The position numbers and the translations under genes were made by a program. Under the pieces are notes generated by a model that searched no databases, was not told the DNA's origin, and worked only from the letters and a program-made list of their open reading frames with translations. DNA of 12,350 nt from Klenkia sp. (GTDB lineage: Bacteria; Actinomycetota; Actinomycetes; Mycobacteriales; Geodermatophilaceae): assembly GCA_025966215.1 (NCBI GenBank), contig JAOPVM010000052.1:1-12350 (forward strand). Direction: 5' to 3'. This document shows, piece by piece, positions 1-7,636 of the stretch (position 1 is the stretch's first letter; each line of letters starts with the position of its first letter).

Positions 1-1791
1 CGGGTAGGCCAGCGCGTGCCGGACCTCGGCGGAGGAGTCGCCGGCGAACAGCTCGGGCAGCCGCCAGTCGAAGGACTCCCCGGCCGCCAGCACCCCGCGG
101 GCCAGCGAGCCGGCGGCCGCGGCGTGCCCGTCGCGGGCCAGCCCGGTGATCGCGATCGCGGTGTCGTGCGGCCACACCGAGCCGCAGTGGTAGGTCAGCG
201 GGCCGTAGCCGCCGGCCGTCGTGGCCATCGTGCGCAGCCCGAACCCGGAGTCCATGGCCGCGGACCCGACCCGGGCGGCCACCGCGGCGGACTCCTCGGT
301 GTCGAGCAGGCCCGAGCCCAGCAGGTGCGCGATGTTCGAGGTGGGTGCGTCCACCGGGGTCTTCGTGCCGTCGAGAGCGATCGCCGGGTACCGGCCGTCG
401 GCGTCGGCGACCCAGAACGCGTCCCGGAACCGCTTCCGCAGGTCGGCAGCCCAGCCCCGCCACCGCTCGGCGCCCGGCCGGCCGAAGGCCTCCAGCAGCG
501 CCGCGCCGCCCAGGGCCGCCTCGTGCGCGTAGGCCTGCGCCTCGCACAGCGCGATCGGGCCCTCGGCGATCCGGCCGTCGGCGAAGCGCACCGAGTCGTG
601 GCTGTCCTTCCAGCCCTGGTTGGCCAGCCCGGCACCGGAGCGGTCCAGGTACTCGAGGAAGCCGTCGCCGTCGGGGTCGCCGTCGGTGGCCAACCACTCC
701 AACGCGCGCTCCATCGGGTCCAGCAGCTCGGCCACGACAGCCCGGTCCAGTCCCCAGCGCCAGGCGTCGTGCAGCAGGCACACCCACAGCGGGGTGGCGT
801 CGATCGTGCCGAAGTAGACCGGCGGCAGGAACGGCGTCGTCCCCTCCTCGGCCACCGGCGGCCGGCGGATCTCGTGCAGGATCTTGCCCGGCTCCTCGCC
901 GGTCGCGTCCTCGCGGCGGGTGCCCTGCCGGGCGGCCAGCGTGCGCAGCGTCCCGGCCGCGAGCCCGGTGCCCAGCGGGAGCAGCAGCCGTGCGGTCCAC
1001 AGGCTGTCCCGACCGAACAGGGTCAGGTACCAGGGCGCACCGGCCGCGGTGAAGACGTCCTCCGGTGCGGTGGTGGTGACCATCCGCAACCCGGCCAGGT
1101 CCTCCAGCGACTGCGTGAGCAGGGTGGCCAACCGGTGGTCGTCGGCGGTCACCGTCGGGGTGGCCCAGCTGTGCGCCGTCGGCGGGGCGGCCGTCACGCC
1201 CCCGGGGTCGGTGACGGTGACCGACCAGGTCACCTCCACGGCGTCCCGCGGGGGCACGACGACCGACCAGCGCAGCGTGCCCACGTCACCGGCCGGCTCG
1301 AGCCCCGGCACCTCGACCCGCACCCCGCGCCCGGCCCACCCGCTGCCCGCCGGGGACACGAGGTCGCGCAGCGCGCCGCTCTTGACCTCCTCGACGGTGG
1401 CCAGGTCGGTGCCCAGGGTCAGCACCACCTCGGCCTCCACCGGCTCGGCCGCGGTGGACACCAGCCGCAGGGTCTCGGTGAGCCCGTCGGCGGTGAGCAC
1501 CCGGCTGGTCTCCAGCCGCACCGTCGGGTCGGGCCCGGCGTCCCCGAGCCCGCGGAGCACGGCGACGTGCCGGCTCCTCCCGGTGGCCGTGCTCCCGCCG
1601 CCGATGCCGTCGGGGACGAGCCCGGCAACGGTCACCGTGCGCACCGACAACGCCCGGACGTCGCCGCAGAACACGCCCTCGGCGCCCTGCCCCCGCACCG
1701 CGCCGTCCCGGGCGGACAGCGCGGTGACCGGGGCGCGCAGGCACACGTCGAGCTCGTGCACGGTCGGCTGCAGACCCGGGGTGATCGTCAT
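1..1791 (-). CDS. Glycogen debranching enzyme family protein (amylo-alpha-1,6-glucosidase-like), 3' end outside the window
   Basis: The frame is open from an ATG at 1791-1789 to the window edge, giving 597 codons with no stop, so the C-terminus is missing. There is no signal peptide, so it should be cytoplasmic. Residues 1 to about 205 look like the beta-sandwich N-terminal domain of actinobacterial debranching-type proteins. The rest carries the conserved blocks of the alpha/alpha-barrel domain: PWYLTLFGRDSLW around R261-D262, NQGWKDSHDS at 391-400 (D396 and D399 are candidate catalytic acids), and YHCGSVWPHD ending at D543. The family removes alpha-1,6-linked glucose or hydrolyses related oligosaccharides; the substrate here is not readable from sequence. 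It diverges from a LacI regulator and sugar ABC genes, which suggests it processes the imported sugar. A clear Shine-Dalgarno is absent, and a LacI-type operator touches the start codon. Family assignment is firm; true glycogen debranching is uncertain. Confidence 0.88.
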   Translation of the reverse strand, partial: MTITPGLQPTVHELDVCLRAPVTALSARDGAVRGQGAEGVFCGDVRALSVRTVTVAGLVPDGIGGGSTATGRSRHVAVLRGLGDAGPDPTVRLETSRVLTADGLTETLRLVSTAAEPVEAEVVLTLGTDLATVEEVKSGALRDLVSPAGSGWAGRGVRVEVPGLEPAGDVGTLRWSVVVPPRDAVEVTWSVTVTDPGGVTAAPPTAHSWATPTVTADDHRLATLLTQSLEDLAGLRMVTTTAPEDVFTAAGAPWYLTLFGRDSLWTARLLLPLGTGLAAGTLRTLAARQGTRREDATGEEPGKILHEIRRPPVAEEGTTPFLPPVYFGTIDATPLWVCLLHDAWRWGLDRAVVAELLDPMERALEWLATDGDPDGDGFLEYLDRSGAGLANQGWKDSHDSVRFADGRIAEGPIALCEAQAYAHEAALGGAALLEAFGRPGAERWRGWAADLRKRFRDAFWVADADGRYPAIALDGTKTPVDAPTSNIAHLLGSGLLDTEESAAVAARVGSAAMDSGFGLRTMATTAGGYGPLTYHCGSVWPHDTAIAITGLARDGHAAAAGSLARGVLAAGESFDWRLPELFAGDSSAEVRHALAYP

Positions 1792-1804
1792 TCGACCGAT
1801 CCAA
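1791..1804. promoter_or_regulatory. LacI-type operator O1 over the start of the debranching gene
   Basis: TTCGACCGATCCAA is an imperfect palindrome around a central CG, the usual form of LacI-family operators. It matches the second site at 1898-1911 in 13 of 14 bases. Its first base pairs with the A of the minus-strand ATG, so a bound repressor would sit on the start of the hydrolase gene. Function is inferred from the repeat and the adjacent regulator gene. Confidence 0.7.
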
Positions 1805-1855
1805 CCCGACCCGCCCACGACGATGCAACAAGCGTCCTTCGTGCGAGAGGTGCAC

Positions 1856-1885
1856 TTGACAGCGGTGTTGGCGGGAGCGCACTGT
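1856..1885 (+). promoter_or_regulatory. Candidate sigma-70 promoter of the lacI-ABC operon
   Basis: A perfect -35 hexamer TTGACA lies at 1856-1861. An 18-base spacer leads to CACTGT at 1880-1885, a weak -10. Transcription would begin near 1892, putting operator O2 (1898-1911) just downstream of the start point, as expected for autorepression. The -10 is the weak part of this call. Confidence 0.4.
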
Positions 1886-1897
1886 GCCTGCGGTCAC

Positions 1898-1911
1898 TTG
1901 GACCGATCCAA
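1898..1911. promoter_or_regulatory. LacI-type operator O2 upstream of the lacI gene
   Basis: TTGGACCGATCCAA is a palindrome with 6 of 7 base pairs matching around a central CG. It is the better of the two copies and lies 107 bp centre to centre from O1, about ten helical turns, so looping between the sites is geometrically plausible. It ends 7 bases before the GAGGAGG ribosome binding site of the regulator gene. Confidence 0.72.
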
Positions 1912-1935
1912 TACAACCGAGGAGGTGCCGGACCC

Positions 1936-3012
1936 ATGGACGACGACACCCTCGACCGGCCCACGCTGGCCACCGTCGCCGCGGCCGCCCGGGTCTCCAA
2001 GCAGACCGTCAGCAACGTGCTCAACGCCCCGCACCTGGTCAGCGAGGCGACCCTGGAGCGGGTCCAGGGCGTCATCGACGAGGTCGGCTACCGCCCGCTG
2101 CGCGCGGCCCAGCAGATGCGCAGCAACCGCTCCCAGCTGATCGGCATGCGCATCGAGCCGGTCCGCGAGGGCGTCGGTGGCATCGTGCTCGACCAGTTCC
2201 TGCACGCCCTCACCGCGAGCGCCGAGGAGTCCGGGCACCGGCTGGTGTTGTTCACCGCCGGGCACGCCGAGGCCGAGGTCGCCGCCTACGACGAGCTGGT
2301 CGCCTCCTTCGCCGTCGACGCCTTCGTGCTCACCGGCACCTCGCACGGCGACCCGCGCACCGCCTGGCTGCGCCGCCGCCGGCTGCCGGTCGCCAGCTTC
2401 GGCCGCCCCTGGGACGACGCCGACGGGCGCAGCTGGGTCGACATCGACGGCGCCGCCGGCACCCGCGCCGCCGTCGCGCACCTCCTGGAGCAGGGCCACA
2501 CCCGGATCGCCTTCCTCGGCTGGCCGGTCGGATCGGGCACCGGCGACGACCGGCGGGCCGGCTGGGCGGACGCGATGTCCTCGGCCGGCCTGTCCCTCAC
2601 CGGGCTGGACGCCGGCCTGCCCGACGACCCCGCCGTCGCCCAGGCCGCGGCCCTCGGTCTGGTGGCCGCCCGCGGCGTCACCGCGCTGGTCTGCGCCTCG
2701 GACTCCCTGGCCCTCGGTGCCCTGGGCGCGGTCCGCGAGCTCGGTCGTGACCCCGGGACCGACGTCGCCGTCGTCGGGTTCGACGACAGCCCGGTCGCTG
2801 CGGCCATCGGGCTGTCCTCGATCGCCCAGCCGGTCGCCGCCGCGGCCGCGGCCTGCATCGACCTGCTCCGCGCCCAGCTCGACCCCGGCCCCGGGGACGC
2901 CGTGACCGACGAGCCGGTGCTGCTGGCGCCGCGCCTCGTCGTCCGGGCGTCCTCCGACCGCGCTGCAGGTCGGCCGCCCACCGCCACCCCGCCCGTGCTG
3001 TCCCGCCCCTGA
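1936..3012 (+). CDS. LacI-family transcriptional regulator
   Basis: This 358-aa protein has the family's usual length and order. An N-terminal helix-turn-helix and hinge fill about residues 9-65 (TLATVAAAARVSKQTVSNVL, then the NAPHLVSEAT segment and hinge). A periplasmic-binding-protein-like sugar-sensing core follows, ending in the typical LAPRLVVRASS strand. The ATG at 1936 is preceded by GAGGAGG at 1919-1925; the reading frame stays open far upstream, but that part is antisense to the debranching gene and is rejected. The protein should bind the two operators in the divergent spacer and release them on binding a sugar or sugar derivative. The solute-binding protein starts 55 bp downstream with no clear terminator or promoter between, so the regulator is probably first in the transporter operon and controls itself. 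The last 20 residues are a proline- and alanine-rich tail without obvious role. Confidence 0.93.
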   Translation: MDDDTLDRPTLATVAAAARVSKQTVSNVLNAPHLVSEATLERVQGVIDEVGYRPLRAAQQMRSNRSQLIGMRIEPVREGVGGIVLDQFLHALTASAEESGHRLVLFTAGHAEAEVAAYDELVASFAVDAFVLTGTSHGDPRTAWLRRRRLPVASFGRPWDDADGRSWVDIDGAAGTRAAVAHLLEQGHTRIAFLGWPVGSGTGDDRRAGWADAMSSAGLSLTGLDAGLPDDPAVAQAAALGLVAARGVTALVCASDSLALGALGAVRELGRDPGTDVAVVGFDDSPVAAAIGLSSIAQPVAAAAAACIDLLRAQLDPGPGDAVTDEPVLLAPRLVVRASSDRAAGRPPTATPPVLSRP

Positions 3013-3067
3013 CACCCCTGACCGGTGGCACCGCCGCCGCCGGCCCCTCGACGAGGAGGAACCCCGA

Positions 3068-4306
3068 GTGAGACACCCCATCCGCCGGTCCGCGCAGGCG
3101 GCCGTCGCCGTCGCCACGCTGAGCCTGGCCGCCGCCTGTGGTGGCGGCTTCGACGACTCCGCCGACCAGCAGGAGTCCGGCACTGCTCCGCTCACCATGC
3201 TCATCGCCAGCTCCGGGGACGCCGAGACCCAGGCCGTGCAGGCCCAGGTGGACGCCTACGAGCAGGAGTCGGGCACCACCGTGGACCTGCAGGTCGCCGC
3301 GGACCTCTCCCAGGAGCTGGCCCAGGGGTTCGCCGGCGGCAACCCGCCCGACGTGTTCTACCTCGACGCCAGCCGACTGGCCGACCAGGCCGACGCGGGC
3401 AACCTGTTCCCCTACCTCGACCAGGTCGACGACCTCGACGACTTCTACCCGAACCTGGTCGACGCGTTCACCTACGACGGCACCCAGTACTGCCTGCCCA
3501 AGGACTTCTCCACCCTCGCGCTGGAGATCAACGACGCCGCGTGGTCGGCCGCCGGGCTCACCGAGGCCGACTACCCGACGACGTGGGAGGAGCTGTCCAC
3601 GGTCGCGCAGACGCTGACCACCGGCGGGCAGACCGGCCTGGTCATCGGCGACACCCGCGACCGGGTCGGGGCCTTCATGACCCAGGCCGGCGGCTGGTTC
3701 CTGAACGCCGACGGCACCGAGGTCACCACCGACAGCCCGGCGAACCTCGAGGCGCTGCAGTACGTGCAGGAGAACCTGGCCGCGGGCTCCTTCGCCTACC
3801 CGAGCGCGGTCGACGCCGGCTGGGGCGGCGAGGCCTTCGGCACCGGCAAGGCCGCGATGACCATCGAGGGCAACTGGCTGGTCGGTGCGATGGAGGCCGA
3901 CTACCCCGACGTCGGCTACACCGTCGTCCCGCTGCCCGAGGGCCCCGGCGGCGCCGGCACGCTGTCGTTCACCAACTGCCTGGCGGTCTCGGCCGACAGC
4001 GACGCGCAGGACGCCGCGGTCGACCTGGCCACCTACCTGACCAGCGCGGACGCGATGACCGCGCTGACCCAGGACACCGGCGTGCTGCCCTCGCGTCAGT
4101 CGCTGGCCGACGCCTACCTCGAGCAGTTCCCCGAGCGACAGGCCTACATCGACGGCGCCGAGTTCGCCCAGGGCCCGGTCAACGCCCCCGGCGTGGAGCA
4201 GGTGCTGATCGACTTCGACAGCCAGCTCGGCGGCCTGGCCACCGGTGACCCGCAGGCGATCCTGGAGTCCACCCAGACCAACCTCGAGCAGGCGATCGGC
4301 GGATGA
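3068..4306 (+). CDS. Sugar ABC transporter substrate-binding lipoprotein (family 1)
   Basis: The protein is 412 aa with a GTG start placed 8 bases after GAGGAGG (3053-3059). The N-terminus has arginines, a hydrophobic stretch and a lipobox LAAAC, so C24 should be lipidated and anchor the protein outside the membrane. The mature part has the hallmarks of family 1 (MalE-like) solute-binding proteins: an early strand (LTMLIASSGD), the segment GGNPPDVFYLD near residue 95, a LPKDFSTLALEIN block near 140, and a late GAGTLSFTNCLAVS strand. It would capture a sugar, probably an oligosaccharide given the neighbouring hydrolase, and deliver it to the two permeases. Its stop overlaps the next ATG in an ATGA junction, indicating translational coupling. 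The ligand cannot be named from sequence. Confidence 0.93.
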   Translation: MRHPIRRSAQAAVAVATLSLAAACGGGFDDSADQQESGTAPLTMLIASSGDAETQAVQAQVDAYEQESGTTVDLQVAADLSQELAQGFAGGNPPDVFYLDASRLADQADAGNLFPYLDQVDDLDDFYPNLVDAFTYDGTQYCLPKDFSTLALEINDAAWSAAGLTEADYPTTWEELSTVAQTLTTGGQTGLVIGDTRDRVGAFMTQAGGWFLNADGTEVTTDSPANLEALQYVQENLAAGSFAYPSAVDAGWGGEAFGTGKAAMTIEGNWLVGAMEADYPDVGYTVVPLPEGPGGAGTLSFTNCLAVSADSDAQDAAVDLATYLTSADAMTALTQDTGVLPSRQSLADAYLEQFPERQAYIDGAEFAQGPVNAPGVEQVLIDFDSQLGGLATGDPQAILESTQTNLEQAIGG

Positions 4307-5469
4307 CCGCCGTCCCGGCTCCCGCGGGGGGTCTCACGACGAGCCCTGCGCGGGAGCCGGGGCGCACCCGCCGCAGGCGCTCGTCCGGGCAGAACGGGGC
4401 CGGCTGGGCGTTCAGCGCCCCGCAGGTCGTGCTCGTCGGGCTGTTCGTGCTGATCCCGATCCTGATGGCGTTCTGGGTCAGCCTCACCGACTGGCGCGGG
4501 CGCGGGTCGCCGTTCAGCACCGGCGTCGGGTTCGTCGGCTTCGACAACTACGCCACGATCCTCACCGAGCCCGGCCTGCCGCGGCAGGACTTCATGACCT
4601 CGCTGCGCAACAACGCCTGGTACGTCGTCTTCGTCGTCCCGCTGCAGACGGGCATCGCGCTGACCCTGGCGCTGGTGCTCACCAGCAAGATCCGGGCCAA
4701 GAGCTTCTTCCGGACGGCGTTCTACTTCCCCACCGTCACCAGCTCGGTCGCCATCAGCCTGGTCTTCATCTTCCTGTTCACCGGCGCAGGCGCGGTCAAC
4801 GGCCTGCTCGGCCTGGTCGGCATCGACGGGCCCAACTGGTTCAGCGACTCCCGCGGGCTGCTGCACCTGGCCGGCGAGGGCCTCGGGCTCTGGGACGCCT
4901 CCAGCCCGCCGGCCGCGCTCACCGGCAGCGGGCCGCTCGGGCTCTCCTGGTGGGACTGGCTGTCCGGGCCCTCGATCGCGCTGGCAGCGCTCATCCTGCT
5001 GGTGGTCTGGACCTCGGCCGGTGGCTACATGCTGATGTTCCTGGCCGCGCTGCAGGACGTGCCCGCCGACGTCCAGGAAGCCGCCCGGATGGACGGGGCC
5101 AACGCCTGGCAGCGCTTCCGCAACGTGACCCTGCCGGCGCTGCGGCCCACGCTGTTCCTGGTGACGACGCTGGGGCTGATCGGCACCTGGCAGGTGTTCG
5201 ACCAGGTGTACCTGATCAGCCAGGGCAACCCGGCCAAGACCACCCTGACCCCGGCCTACCTGAGCTACACCTCGGCGTTCGAGACCGGGCAGTGGGGCCG
5301 GGCCGCGGCGATGTCCTTCGTGCTCTTCGCGATCATCGTCGTGCTCACCACGGTCCAGCGGTACGTCATGCGCGACAAGGACGCGATCGCGGAGAAGCGG
5401 GCCGCCAAGGCCGCCCAGCGCCGTCGGTCCTCGTCCTCACGCACCACCTTCTTCCACGCCGGCCGGTGA
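4303..5469 (+). CDS. Sugar ABC transporter permease, MalF/UgpA type
   Basis: This 388-aa membrane protein starts inside the stop of the binding-protein gene. After an arginine-rich cytoplasmic N-terminus of about 33 residues it shows six hydrophobic segments (roughly 34-57, 102-127, 133-160, 224-250, 281-303 and 328-352). The EAA loop that docks the ATPase is EAARMDGANAWQRFRNVTLP, starting at E259, with the conserved glycine G265. Between segments 3 and 4 there is an extra stretch of about 37 residues (184-220) rich in Gly, Pro, Leu and Trp, which most family 1 permeases of this kind lack; topology places it on the outer face. The C-terminal tail is basic and serine-rich. No ATPase gene follows, as is common in actinobacteria, where an MsiK-like ATPase serves several importers. 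Confidence 0.93.
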   Translation: MTAVPAPAGGLTTSPAREPGRTRRRRSSGQNGAGWAFSAPQVVLVGLFVLIPILMAFWVSLTDWRGRGSPFSTGVGFVGFDNYATILTEPGLPRQDFMTSLRNNAWYVVFVVPLQTGIALTLALVLTSKIRAKSFFRTAFYFPTVTSSVAISLVFIFLFTGAGAVNGLLGLVGIDGPNWFSDSRGLLHLAGEGLGLWDASSPPAALTGSGPLGLSWWDWLSGPSIALAALILLVVWTSAGGYMLMFLAALQDVPADVQEAARMDGANAWQRFRNVTLPALRPTLFLVTTLGLIGTWQVFDQVYLISQGNPAKTTLTPAYLSYTSAFETGQWGRAAAMSFVLFAIIVVLTTVQRYVMRDKDAIAEKRAAKAAQRRRSSSSRTTFFHAGR

Positions 5470-5476
5470 GGCGACC

Positions 5477-6403
5477 ATGACCACCACGATCCCGACCACG
5501 CCCGGCAACGCCGCGGGCCTGCCCACCTCGGCCGACGGCACGAGCCCGCCGGCCCGCCCGGGCACGGGCCGCCGGCCGGGACGGCAGGTCGGCCGCTTCC
5601 TGGCCTACGTCGTCCTGGTCTTCTTCTCGATCGTCTACCTGTACCCGTTCCTGATCCAGATCGTCACGTCGTTCAAGACAGACACCGACGCGACCAACGC
5701 ACCGCTGACGCTGCTGCCCGACCCGATCACCACCGCGGCGTTCAGCAGGCTCTTCGACACCCAGTTCCCGCTGTGGGCGTTCAACTCGGTGTGGGTCGCG
5801 GTGCTGGTCACCGCCGGGCGGGTGTTCCTGTGCTCGCTGGCCGGCTACGCGCTGGCCCGGCTGCGCTTCCGCGGCCGCTCGGCGCTGTTCACCGCCGTCC
5901 TCGCGGTCATGGCCGTGCCCAGCGTGGTGCTCCTCATCCCGAAGTTCCTGGTGCTCAACCAGCTCGGCATCTACGACACCCCGGTGGCGCTGTTCCTGCC
6001 GCTGGTCGCCGATGCTGCGGGCGTCTTCATCATGAAGCAGTTCTTCGAGTCGGTGCCGGCCTCGATCGAGGAGGCCGCCCGGATCGACGGCGCCGGCACC
6101 TTCCGGGTGTTCTGGTCGGTGGTGCTGCCGATGGCCCGGCCTGCGCTCATCACCCTGACGATCCTGAGCTTCCAGGCATCCTGGAACGAGCTGCCGCACT
6201 TCATCGTCGCCTCGCAGGACCGCGACCTCTACACCCTCACCAAGGGCGTCGCCACCCTCACCACCGGCCAGCTGGGCTCGGGCAACCAGTTCCCGCTCAC
6301 CCTGGGCGCGGCGCTGCTGATGACCATCCCGGTCGCCATCGTGTTCTTCGTCTTCCAGCGCTACTTCGTCGCCGGCGCCAACGAGGGCGGCGTCAAGGGC
6401 TGA
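5477..6403 (+). CDS. Sugar ABC transporter permease, MalG/UgpE type
   Basis: The product is 308 aa, typical of MalG-type carbohydrate permeases. A proline- and glycine-rich N-terminus of about 35 residues precedes the first membrane segment (FLAYVVLVFFSIVYLYPFLI); further segments lie near 95-118, 128-150, 160-180, 218-238 and 273-295. The EAA loop is EEAARIDGAGTFRVFWSVVLP-like, starting around E199, and would contact the shared ATPase. The ATG at 5477 is 7 bases after the previous stop, with GAGG at 5468-5471 overlapping that stop as a short ribosome binding site, so both permeases should be made in step and form a heterodimeric channel. It is the last gene of the operon and is followed directly by a strong hairpin. 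Confidence 0.93.
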   Translation: MTTTIPTTPGNAAGLPTSADGTSPPARPGTGRRPGRQVGRFLAYVVLVFFSIVYLYPFLIQIVTSFKTDTDATNAPLTLLPDPITTAAFSRLFDTQFPLWAFNSVWVAVLVTAGRVFLCSLAGYALARLRFRGRSALFTAVLAVMAVPSVVLLIPKFLVLNQLGIYDTPVALFLPLVADAAGVFIMKQFFESVPASIEEAARIDGAGTFRVFWSVVLPMARPALITLTILSFQASWNELPHFIVASQDRDLYTLTKGVATLTTGQLGSGNQFPLTLGAALLMTIPVAIVFFVFQRYFVAGANEGGVKG

Positions 6404-6413
6404 CCCGCTGCCA

Positions 6414-6480
6414 CGCGGGAGGGGTACCCCCACCCACCCCCGCGAGCCGCGTGAGGGTGGGTAGGGGTACCCCTCCCGCG
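6414..6480. terminator. Bidirectional terminator: 26-bp inverted repeat between convergent genes
   Basis: The arms 6414-6439 and 6455-6480 are complementary at 25 of 26 positions; the 15-base loop contains a further CGCG-AGC-CGCG mini-stem. It lies between the permease stop (6403) and the alcohol dehydrogenase stop (6490). There is no T-tract, which is usual for actinobacterial terminators. Each arm includes the self-complementary decamer GGGGTACCCC, so the two copies are both inverted and direct repeats. Confidence 0.82.
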
Positions 6481-6489
6481 GCCGCGGGG

Positions 6490-7605
6490 TCAGTCGGCGT
6501 GCACCAGCAGGCCGCGGATCGTCTCGCCGGCCTCCTGATCGGCGAAGCCCTGGCCGAGCTGGTCCAGGCCGTACCGCCGCGTGACCAGGCGGTCGAGCTC
6601 GAGCTTCCCCTCGCTGGCCATCCGCAGCAGCATGGGGACGTCGCGGTGGGCGTTGCAGCTGCCGAACAGCGCGCCCTGCACCCGGTGCTCGTAGACGGTC
6701 AGCCCGTTGCCCATCAGCGCGACGGTGACGTCGGTGCCGAGGTCGGCGAGCGCGGTGAGCACCAGGGTGGCGCCCTTGCCCAGGCAGCGGACGGCGCTGC
6801 GGGTGGCGTCGGCGTCCAGGGCGCCCACGGTGAGGACGACGACGTCCGCGCCGTTGCCCCGGGTGAGCTCGCGGGCGAGCTTCGAGGCGGACCGGGTGTC
6901 CGCGACGGCGTGCGTGGCCCCGACGGACTGGGCGAACTCGCGGCGGAAGGCGACCGGGTCGACGGCGATGACGTGCGAGGCGCCGGCGTGCACCGCGCCC
7001 TGCACCGCGTTGGCACCGACCCCGCCGCAGCCGACCACGACGACGGTGTCCCCGGGCCGGGTGCCGCCGGCGTAGACCGCCGAGCCCCAGCCGGTCGGGA
7101 CGCTGCAGGCCATCAGGGCCGCGGTGTCCAGCGGCAGCCAGGGGTCGATCCGGATGCAGGAGGCCTCGGACAGCAGGGAGTGCCGGGCGAACGCGCCGAC
7201 CATGCAGAACCCGCCGAGCGGTTCACCGTCCAGCCGGAAGGGCCAGGTGCCGGTGGGCAGCTGGCCGGTGGCGATGGTGGCGCCCAGGTCGCACAGGTTG
7301 GACCGGCCCGACGCGCACCACCGGCAGATCCCGCAGGCCGGCAGGAAGCTCGCGACGACGTGGTCCCCGGGGGCCACCCGGCCCACGCCCGGCCCCACGG
7401 CGAGGACGACGCCGGACCCCTCGTGCCCACCGACGATCGGGTAGCGGCCACCGGCGTTGGCGTGCCGCAGGTGCTCGTCGGAGTGGCAGAGCCCCGCGTA
7501 GGCCATCTCCACCAGCACCTCGCCCGGCCCCGGGTCGCCGACCTCCAGGGTCACCAGCTCGTACCGTCCGCCCTCGCCGCGCAGCACCGCACCGGTCGTC
7601 TCCAC
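6490..7605 (-). CDS. Zinc-dependent alcohol dehydrogenase, NDMA-dependent (nicotinoprotein) type
   Basis: The 371-aa protein belongs to the medium-chain dehydrogenase/reductase superfamily. Visible catalytic zinc ligands are C40 (GLCHSDEH), H61-E62 (GGHEGSG) and C167; the structural zinc site is C91, C94, C97 and C105. The nucleotide fold has GCGGVG at 192-197 and an acidic residue D216 at the end of the second strand, which favours NAD over NADP. The blocks SVPTGWGSAVYA, NAVQGAVHAGA and HVIAVDP resemble the NDMA-dependent alcohol dehydrogenases of actinobacteria, several of which hold NAD tightly and pass electrons to mycofactocin. The tight NAD binding is inferred from family only, and no mycofactocin gene is in view. 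The start is GTG at 7605 with only a weak ribosome binding site. It follows the FAD oxidoreductase by 31 bp and is probably last in that operon. Confidence 0.9.
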   Translation of the reverse strand: METTGAVLRGEGGRYELVTLEVGDPGPGEVLVEMAYAGLCHSDEHLRHANAGGRYPIVGGHEGSGVVLAVGPGVGRVAPGDHVVASFLPACGICRWCASGRSNLCDLGATIATGQLPTGTWPFRLDGEPLGGFCMVGAFARHSLLSEASCIRIDPWLPLDTAALMACSVPTGWGSAVYAGGTRPGDTVVVVGCGGVGANAVQGAVHAGASHVIAVDPVAFRREFAQSVGATHAVADTRSASKLARELTRGNGADVVVLTVGALDADATRSAVRCLGKGATLVLTALADLGTDVTVALMGNGLTVYEHRVQGALFGSCNAHRDVPMLLRMASEGKLELDRLVTRRYGLDQLGQGFADQEAGETIRGLLVHAD

Positions 7606-7636
7606 GTCCGTTGTCTAACACCCGGGGGGAGGCAGG

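Noticed and set aside
16..1935. Long plus-strand open frame continuing upstream of the lacI start
   Set aside because: It is antisense to the debranching gene, whose conserved motifs are unmistakable. Its translation is low-complexity Arg/Gly/Pro/Gln, and the true lacI start at 1936 has a strong ribosome binding site.
3013..3067. Possible terminator or separate promoter between lacI and the binding-protein gene
   Set aside because: Only short GC-rich self-complementary pieces are present, with no good stem-loop, -35/-10 pair or operator copy.
7298..7311. Sequence TTGGACCGGCCCGA resembling the LacI operators
   Set aside because: Only 11 of 14 bases match, the palindrome is poor, and it lies inside the alcohol dehydrogenase coding region at its structural zinc-site codons.
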